Assembly (NCBI GenBank): GCA_007922305.1
Contig: ML677364.1
Location: 18,436,260 to 18,500,259 of the forward strand
Origin: Dermatemys mawii
Taxonomy: Eukaryota; Chordata; Testudines; Dermatemydidae
Direction of reading: 5' to 3'
Length of the DNA stretch: 64,000 nucleotides
The position numbers and the translations under genes are program-made. Positions 58,031-64,000 of this stretch are shown here, piece by piece; position 1 is the first letter of the stretch; the number at the start of each line of letters is the position of its first letter. Below the pieces are notes generated by a model. It saw only the letters and a list, made by a program, of their open reading frames with translations, had not been told where the DNA came from and searched no databases.

Positions 58031-58880
58031 TTACCTTCTTATGACTTGGTCTTCCAGCCATGTCACACATAGTCCACCCCTTTCAGCGTAACGCAGTAGT
58101 CCAAATAGTTCATCAATCTCCCATTGGGCCTTCAGTCTGACTCCAGACTCACTAGTTCTTATCTCAAGTGTTCTGGGAGTTCAGTAGTCCTCCTTACCCA
58201 TTGTGTTCTTAGGTTTCCACACAACCTTCGTTAGTGAGCTAGCAGGAGAACCATGACCTTCCCTGTCCTCTGGGTTCCAGTCCAGGGATGCTCTAATGAA
58301 CACTCCAGGCCTGTCTGTCTAGATCCTTTGCTGCCTCTCTGGGGTGCTGCCAGCTGCAATCCATCTTGGGCTTTTCCCACAACCTCTTCCCAGGCTGACT
58401 GCGTATTGGTATCACTCTCTCTAGATCTCTTCTCCAGCCATACTGCAGAGCTTTTTAGCACTTTCAGACATCCAGCTGCTTTTGCATCAAGACAGTTTTG
58501 TCCAATCCTCTGTGACGCTGCAAAAATCTTCCTGTTCCCCACAGGCCTCTCTGCCAGTGCAGAGAACCCTGGATGGACTCCTCTCTCCCAGCTTACCTTC
58601 ACCACTGCCCTGGACTCCCTGCTGCAGGCCTATCTTCCATCAGGGAAGCTCTGGATGTTAGAAGTTCAAGTCAGCTCTCTGGCTCCAATCAATTTTCTCT
58701 CACTGAGTGAGAGTCAGTCATCTGCTGCCCCTCCCGATAACCTCCAAGCTGAGCTGGGTTCAGCCCTTTTAACCATTCCCTCCAGGCTTGGTTCCTAGTG
58801 CAGGTGTAGCAGGACAGGGCTGATTGAGCCCAGAAGCTCTTATTAAACCAATCTAGCCAGTGTGGGGTGGTACGCCTCAT
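58031..58880 (-). mobile_element. Possible LTR-like repeat, minus strand
   Basis: A GC-richer block of about 850 bp whose minus strand reads like an LTR: GGCGTACCACCCCACACTGG, GGGAATGGTTAAAAGGGCTG (a TATA-like AAAAGG), then GCTGACTTGAACTTC and GAGGCCTGTGGGGAACAGG. Its open frames (181 codons plus, 124 codons minus) lack any retroviral or other domain. No terminal duplication was located. Confidence 0.35.
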
Positions 58881-60130
58881 CACTGATCCCTTTATATTTT
58901 TATTCTTTATTGTGTGCTTGTTTTTTCAGCCTATTCATTGTACTCACCTATTTCTTGCCCTAAGAACCATACACAAGTTTGCCATGTTAGTTTTCTTTTT
59001 CTCATATAATCCTAGTGTTTTTCTTAAGCTCTCATAGCATGAATCTCTATACCCCTTTTTTTATATTTCTTATTGGCTTCTGGATAATGAGCCGACCTGC
59101 TCAGTCCACATATTATGCAGAGCCCAAACTCACCCTGTTCCCAACTATTTAGTTTTAAATACAGATAACAATAATAAAATTACAAAGTTTAACTGAAACC
59201 TTCATCTCAGGCTTGTTGTTCCTAGGATTCCCCCTTGTAAGCTTCTCAGTCCACATCCCAGATCCTCTTTCCCACAGAGAACCACTCCCACTTCCTTTAT
59301 ACCTGTGTGTGGTAATGAGTGGAGCACCATGATTTTTTGTATTTGTTTATATTCTTCCATTTTATTTTTTTAGGAATTTTATTTTGTTTGATTGTGGGAA
59401 ATTCTGAGGCACTGGGGGGCTCTGGGAGGACTGGGTACTGTCCTCAGTGGTATCACAGAGTAAGCCCACCATGCACTCACCCCCAAGTGATAGTTCTTGT
59501 CCTGTGGGACTGGGCTCAACTCCATGCTCCTGTGACTCAGGTATGGCCCCTTCAGCCCTCTTTCATGATGGGAGGGCAGACAGGACAAATTTAGGTGAGT
59601 TTCATTGCAACCTGGTTCATTGCCACTTACTCAAAAATGCTTGATGGAGGGGTGGGTGGACCAAACCTCAGTGGTGATGTGACCCCATGTGCCAGGTTGT
59701 AATGCCTGGAGATGAGAGCTGGGCCCAGGAATAAAAAGGTGCATGAGCCACCCCTGAAGGTAAGGGGATTTTATTTGTTAGTTTTATTTCACTTTATAGA
59801 TTGCTTTTGTTTTATTTTGCATTTGAATAAAACAATGAACTTCAGTTATTAGCCACTTGCATTAGTGAGACAGCATAAACCATATTATATTATCCACTGG
59901 TCTCCACGTCTGCTCAGAGGTGGGGGTGCCTCAGGTAACCCCTGTCTCTCTATTGTGTATTCCTTCTCTAAGGTCTTCATACAATGGCAGTCAATTCTGT
60001 GAAAAGGATTGGCAGGGGAAAATATTTCTTTATCTCTTTCCTACTGCAGATGTGAAGTTGATTTTAGAAATATGTAGGCCATAAAAAACTGTTAAACTAT
60101 TTACACTCTTAAGTGATGACAAAGTACTTT
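58881..60130. other. Intron 3, unassigned, locally GC-rich
   Basis: AT-rich to 59390, then about 370 bp of higher GC (GGCACTGGGGGGCTCTGGGA...) with overlapping frames of 65-91 codons on both strands. It may be an interspersed repeat I cannot name. Confidence 0.4.
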
Positions 60131-60184
60131 TGTGCTAGACAGTATTGTTGTCCTTCATGACTGAAGATGATGCTGACAATGGAA

Positions 60185-60664
60185 TTATATGTTGTGAGTA
60201 CAATTATGGCTAAAAAGGCTGAAGTGTGAGTGGCAATCCTTTCCACATTGAGTGCATATGTGGCTCGATATCGAGTAAGAAATTACATTCTGTGCCCTCC
60301 GAATCTGACACTATTTATGACTCAGCCTCTGTGCCTCAAGATCCATTCAGTGAGATATTTCAAACTGAGTAACCAATCATTGACTGCTGCTTGCCAACAC
60401 GATTTTTCTGTTGCCGATGACTCCCAGTTGTTGGCATCAATGTCTGCACTGCTTCAAGTTATGCTTCAATGTGTCCTCAACGCATTTCTTCTGGCCTCTA
60501 CATGTATGGTTATCCATTTGCAACTGCTTTGGCATTCTGGTGTCATCTACCTCCAACACACGACCAACCCAGTGTAACAGTGATACCGTAGGCATGGCTT
60601 CAATCCCTGTGGAGTGGCTGTGTTCCAGAACCTCATTACTGGTAACATTACCCTGACATTTCAT
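60185..60664 (-). pseudogene. LINE ORF2 C-terminus with terminal zinc finger
   Basis: Frame 60437-60664 has EVLEHSHSTGIEAM, WVGRVLEVDDTRMPKQL and DTLKHNLKQC, typical of the region after the RT. About 200 bp on, after a frame change, comes HICTQCGKDCHSHFSLFSHN then CTHNI and a stop at 60185. C-x2-C followed by H-x4-H makes a single C2H2-type finger, a known C-terminal feature of this kind of LINE. The frame break between the two pieces disables it. Confidence 0.85.
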
Positions 60665-60984
60665 GTCTATTATGGCATACAGATGTCATAAATGGTAGTT
60701 TTCTAGGAGCTTGATGTGGTGCCTGTGGTAGGGCCAGGTCTCGCACCCATACAACAAATTGGACAGCACAACTGCTTTATAAACTTTTAGCACAGTTTGA
60801 TGCTTAATACCATGTTACTACTAGACTGTGCCTGGTAGTCTGCCAAATGCTGAACTGGCTTTCTTGATGTGACTTGCCATCTCCTTGTCTACAGTAGCAT
60901 CATTCAACAATGTGCTGCCAGGATAGCAGTAGTCTGAACAGCATTCAGCTGTTTGTTGGTGATAGTGAGTTTTGATTTTGTGTA

Positions 60985-61140
60985 TGGTCTCCCTTGCTCA
61001 GGTTGATATATGACTTCTGTCTTTTTCAGGTTGATTGTGAGCCCATATCTTTTTGCCGTCTCTGTGAAACTGTCCAAAATCAATTGTATCTCTTGTTGAG
61101 CATATGCTCTTAGAGCACAGTCATCAGCATCAGCAGCTCA
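60985..61140 (-). pseudogene. LINE RT catalytic and thumb fragment
   Basis: A continuous frame of about 50 codons too short to stand out by length. It reads ADADDCALRAYAQQEIQ, then FTETAKRYGLTINLKKTEVIYQPE. The DD pair of the catalytic box is intact although the preceding Phe/Tyr is Ala or shifted. The spacing to the KKTE-V motif is normal for LINE RTs. Confidence 0.88.
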
Positions 61141-61560
61141 TGAACAATTGCCTCAAAGACCTTTATGGAAGATCACACCCTGTTTGAGTTGAATAATCTT
61201 CCAGAGGACTGGAAACATATCCTGATACTGGCATTCAGATCTCTTGTAGCATAAATCAAGAATTGCTGCATAGGAGAGAGTGACCAGGACTGGCTCAATT
61301 ATGCAGCCATACTTAATACCATTAGTGATAGAAAATGGGTGAGATAGAACACCATCTGTGAAGACTTGTCCAAGCATTCCATCATGAAATAGCCTCAGAA
61401 TGTTGGTGAATTTTTCTGGGAAACCAAACTTTCATAGTAGTTGCCAAAGTCCAGGTCTACTAATGGTGTAAAATGCTTTAGTCAGGTTGATAAAGACAAT
61501 GTAAATATCCTGTTGCTGTTCTTTGCATTTCTCCTGCATGTGACTAGCTACAAATGTCTG

Positions 61561-61860
61561 CTATTCCTTGCGTGAGCCTGAAACCACATTGTGACTCTGA
61601 TAGCATCTGATTACTGATGTTGCATAGCAGACAATAAAAGAGTACTCTGGCCAGAACCTTTCCAATGATGGAGAGTAATGAGAGATGATATGCTTGTCAC
61701 AGTATGACTTTTCACCTTTCATTTTGTATATGGTAACAATGGTGGGATCTTCAAAGTCTTGCGGTATTGCTTCAGTACTCCATATATGGAGAAAGAGAGT
61801 CCATGCGGTTGCCTCAGCAAGGTCTTGCCTCCATACTGAAATATTTCTGCAGAATACCAT
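61561..61860 (-). pseudogene. LINE RT fingers fragment
   Basis: This 99-codon frame contains FLHIWSTEAIPQDFEDPTIV and TIYKMKGEKS. It then reads SHYSPSLERFWPEYSFI where active relatives have a YRGISLLS-like block, and breaks into another frame near 61690. The FDLTKAFD-type first Asp block lies about 61470-61500 in a broken frame (the complement encodes IVFINLTKAFYTI, Asp changed to Asn and Tyr). Confidence 0.82.
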
Positions 61861-61930
61861 CAGATCAAGGAACTCTGCAGTTCTTCATGGCACTAATTGC
61901 AGTGCTGGCTTTGTCATTTGCTTGGTTAGT

Positions 61931-62105
61931 GCCATGGCACAGGCCTGTGCTAGGCAGTGTACAGACATAGAACAAGAGACAGTGTCTGCCCCAAAGAGTT
62001 TATGTCTAAATAGATATGACAGACAAAGGGAAGAGGATGGGTTTAGTTTATATAAGACAAGAGAACATAGCAATGATGGCAAACGTCATGTTAGTTCTGA
62101 AGTCT
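61931..62105. mobile_element. Widespread amniote repeat fragment (L2/MIR-like)
   Basis: TGCTAGGCAGTGTACAGACA, TAGAACAAGAGACAGTGTCT, GCCCCAAAGAGTTTATGTCT and ATGACAGACAAAGGGAAGAG match in order a very common reptile repeat that I cannot classify with certainty. It abuts the LINE remnant to its left. Confidence 0.55.
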
Positions 62106-62809
62106 TTTGTTTTTTGTTTTGTTGTTAAAATCATTTCAGCAGGGTTTTGTTTGAAATGGATTAGCTAGACAGAAGGACAAAGCAAGGGAGAGGTTGAAAC
62201 GACCTCAGTCAGTACATAGGTAGAATGTTCAGAGTCAGAACTGCATCAAGTTCTCTGATGACAGCAGTGTCCTTTGGTTTCTGCTTGAACTTTGTGCAGC
62301 TCTTACATCAGCTTCTGTTTGGCTCCTTTTGCAGTTCCCTGACCAAAGCCTACACAGATGGTGGGAGAGGCACCACTGTATGGCTCTTAGTTCCCTCAGA
62401 TGGGTGTCTCTCCCATAGTTCTGAGTATATGGGGCACCCGGGGAGAGAGAACCCCAGTTTAGTTGAGCACAAAAAGATGGTTATATCGTTCAACACAAAG
62501 TGGGAGCTTATCGAGTTTGTAGTGCTTCTTAGGGGATGAGATAGTTTAATAGGGTAATGCACTGGCCCCTGTCTTCTGGAAGCCTGAGGAAGAAATTCTG
62601 AATCAAATTGAACATATTGAGGCCTGATCTTGTAAAATGTGTTTTCTCCCACAAATCCCATTTAATTCCAAGGGATTGAAGGGAGTTCAGAAATGGCTTC
62701 ATTCTTAGCCTGGCATAAGGAGTCATATATGTTGTGGATGTTATAAGGCGTAATAAAGTAAAAATATATATATATTACCCTCTGAGAGGATTGTTGAAGC
62801 AGTCTTTGT
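62106..62809. other. Intron 3, unassigned
   Basis: No recognised repeat; open frames of 65-104 codons look random. Confidence 0.45.
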
Positions 62810-63029
62810 ATGGTGGTGCTTAGCTTCAAAAACTTCTCTTCCTGAAGGAAATTCTTTTCCCTATGGAGAAGAGGGTTGCCCAGTGACGGAAATCCTCTGT
62901 GATGTAGACAGAAGGAACTTCCTTTTGTTTATATAAGACATTGGGTTCTGACCAGAAAACAAGTGTCCTGAATGGCTTTCCCTTATTCTTCTTTGAATAG
63001 CACCTTTAGGAGGTAATCATCTAATTAGG

Positions 63030-63236
63030 TTAAGACAAAAAAATCCCTTGCCTCCTCAGATACACTGCTTCTGGAGCTAGGCATTTGCTCAAAACTCTCG
63101 GCATGATATAGAGGCCAAAGGGTAGAATTCTGTAATGGAAATTATCTGAGCCAAGGATACAACATAGATATTTGTGATATGAGGGTCTTATAGAAATATG
63201 GAAGTATGCATCTTTGAGACTGAGAGCAGCAAACAA
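63030..63236 (-). pseudogene. DIRS-like RT palm fragment
   Basis: This 68-codon frame has the block A motif FAALSLKDAYFHISI with the first catalytic Asp, YHKYLCCILGSDNFHYRILPFG and PRVLSKCLAPEAVYLRRQGI. The expected P-Y-L-D-D box should follow at once. A run of seven T after QG shifts the frame, and the LDD codons are found at 63016-63024 in the other frame, with a stop where Tyr should be. Confidence 0.85.
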
Positions 63237-63657
63237 ATCCAGAGTAGATAGGGAGGGAATAATCAGAGCAGAGTTAGCATTCCAATCTATCTGTTTAAAG
63301 CTCTAAGATCTAGAATAGCTCTGAGACCAGCATTCATTTTTAGGATTAGAAAGCACTGGGAGTAGAACGCTATGTTTCTAGAAGTTTACAGTGCCGCTTC
63401 TATAACTCCAGTTTGCAACAGAGCTTGGACTCCTGCCCTTAATGTCTTCATGTGGGAAGGACCCCTGAAAGGAGGGAAGGGGTGCATGAAGGAAGGAATT
63501 TGAACTGGATAGTATAACCTTCCTTTACTGTGTCTAAAAAACCCATCTGTCAGAGGCAACAGTTATCCATTCATCACAGAAATGGGACTGATGGTCTACA
63601 AAAATGTGGGTAGTATTCTCTACTGTTGGTTTGAAGCTCTAAATTTTCACGTCAAAC

Positions 63658-63897
63658 CTACAGCCTGACATTAGGCAGAGGAGTTGTGGGCTGAGCCTCA
63701 GAAGTTCTTTGTCTGGATCCAGGGCTTGTAGGATTTCTTCCTCTCCTGTGGCTGAGAGGACATTTTTTGTTGGTGTTGCCGCTGATAGTTTGGATTTGTC
63801 TTTTGAGTGAACAGATACTCAACTTTTTTTTCACACTTGAAGAAAAGTTCTGTTTAGCTTGAAAGTTTGTATCTTCCACCAACAGAAGTTGGTCCAA
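63658..63897 (-). pseudogene. DIRS-like N-terminal fragment (tentative)
   Basis: A 79-codon frame rich in Lys, Arg, Gln and Ser directly upstream of the RT text on the same strand. Its position and low complexity fit the linker ahead of a DIRS-type RT, but no specific motif proves it. Confidence 0.45.
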
Positions 63898-64000
63898 TGA
63901 AAAATATTATCTCATCTGCCTTGCCTAATGGAGTTCTGCAAGGATTGGTTTTAGGACTAATCACATGTTTTCATTAGAGACTTTGGCACAAAAATAGGAG

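Larger units (their letters stand above)
60131..61930 (-). mobile_element. Second non-CR1 LINE remnant, minus strand
   Basis: A minus-strand LINE ORF2, readable across frames from 61930 down to 60185. RT fingers and start of palm: EIFQYG-like text then AWTLFLHIWSTEAIPQDFED and PTIVTIYKMKGEKS (61561-61860); palm: KYGCIIEPVLVTL (61153-61377; families read QGCVLAPVLFNL); catalytic box DADDCAL (61111-61134); thumb: KRYGLTINLKKTEVIYQPE; then PGSTL and KKASSAF; C-terminal connection TRMPKQL...LKHNLKQC (60437-60664); and a C-terminal zinc finger at 60194-60260. It is a different family from 55999-57965 by wording and strand. Confidence 0.9.
62810..63900 (-). mobile_element. DIRS-like retrotransposon remnant (RT region)
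   Basis: The minus strand, read across frames, gives DIRS-type RT text: an N-terminal Gln/Arg-rich piece (63658-63897), SDRWVF then VQALLQTGVIEAAL, AFYSQCFLI with MNAGLRAILDLRALNR (families: KKDGGLRPILDLRALN), then FAALSLKDAYFHISI...YRILPFGLYIMPRVLSKCLAP (63030-63236) and, one frame off, LDDYLLK at 63003-63024. DIRS elements use a tyrosine recombinase and lack LTRs; I see no recombinase here. Several stops and a T-tract frameshift make it inactive. Confidence 0.82.
39623..64000 (-). other. GABRG3: GABRG3 intron 3 (partial)
   Basis: Sequence upstream of exon 4 on the minus strand. Exon 3 would be a short 68-bp exon carrying the conserved VNSIGPV-type segment; I searched the reverse complement by eye for its codons and did not find it, so at least 24 kb of intron 3 is inferred. 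It holds a large CR1, two other LINE remnants, a DIRS-like fragment, an LTR and several foldback repeats. A long intron 3 fits the very large size of this gene in mammals. Confidence 0.75.

Noticed and set aside
58231..58798. 181-codon plus frame and 124-codon minus frame
   Set aside because: Overlapping opposite-strand frames in an LTR-like GC-richer block without any domain.
62762..62775. (AT)n run as a regulatory element
   Set aside because: A short AT microsatellite without further context.
1..64000. CRISPR arrays, operons, phage or other prokaryotic systems
   Set aside because: No regularly spaced direct repeats, no dense coding and no ribosome binding sites; the sequence is vertebrate intron with spliced exons and LINEs.

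Overview
The window is vertebrate intronic DNA, most likely from a turtle. The evidence is a transposon load dominated by CR1 LINEs with reptile-type 3' ends, short hAT and Tc1/mariner-like MITEs, foldback repeats, a tRNA-derived SINE, DIRS-like and LTR-type fragments, and no L1/Alu-like sequence. No bacterial gene, operon or CRISPR array is present.

The only host gene I can prove is GABRG3, the GABA-A receptor gamma-3 subunit, on the minus strand, running from high to low coordinates. Two coding exons are intact. Exon 4 (39402-39622, 221 bp) encodes beta strands of the ligand-binding domain. Exon 5 (34442-34524, 83 bp) encodes the Cys-loop. Both have the exon sizes and intron phases I recall for the gamma family, with AG/GT splice sites. 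Everything else is partial intron 5 (1-34441), intron 4 (34525-39401) and partial intron 3 (39623-64000). I did not find exons 3, 6 or 7 by eye.

Region by region. 1-13 kb: AT-rich intron with a perfect 27-bp hairpin, an LTR fragment, a 698-bp hAT-type MITE, a 108-bp mariner-like MITE, a tRNA SINE and a Tigger-like MITE. 13-33 kb: several CR1 3' ends on both strands, two larger TIR elements and a CpG-rich segment at 30.2-30.8 kb with unidentified open frames. 35-39 kb: a three-level nest (LTR-like DNA inside a foldback repeat inside a TIR transposon), MIR and MITEs close to exon 4. 40.5-43.6 kb: a 3.1-kb CR1 with recognisable endonuclease and reverse transcriptase, broken by frameshifts and a stop, in the gene's sense orientation. 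45-54 kb: foldback repeats, an LTR and a split CR1. 56-64 kb: remains of two other LINEs on opposite strands and a DIRS-like reverse transcriptase.

I see no new multi-gene system. The most interesting items are an 81-bp, splice-flanked, frame-preserving candidate cassette exon in intron 3 (49968-50048), the perfect hairpin at 618-674, the CpG-rich segment, and the nested insertion at 36.5-37.7 kb. Family names for repeats come from recognition by eye, not a database search.
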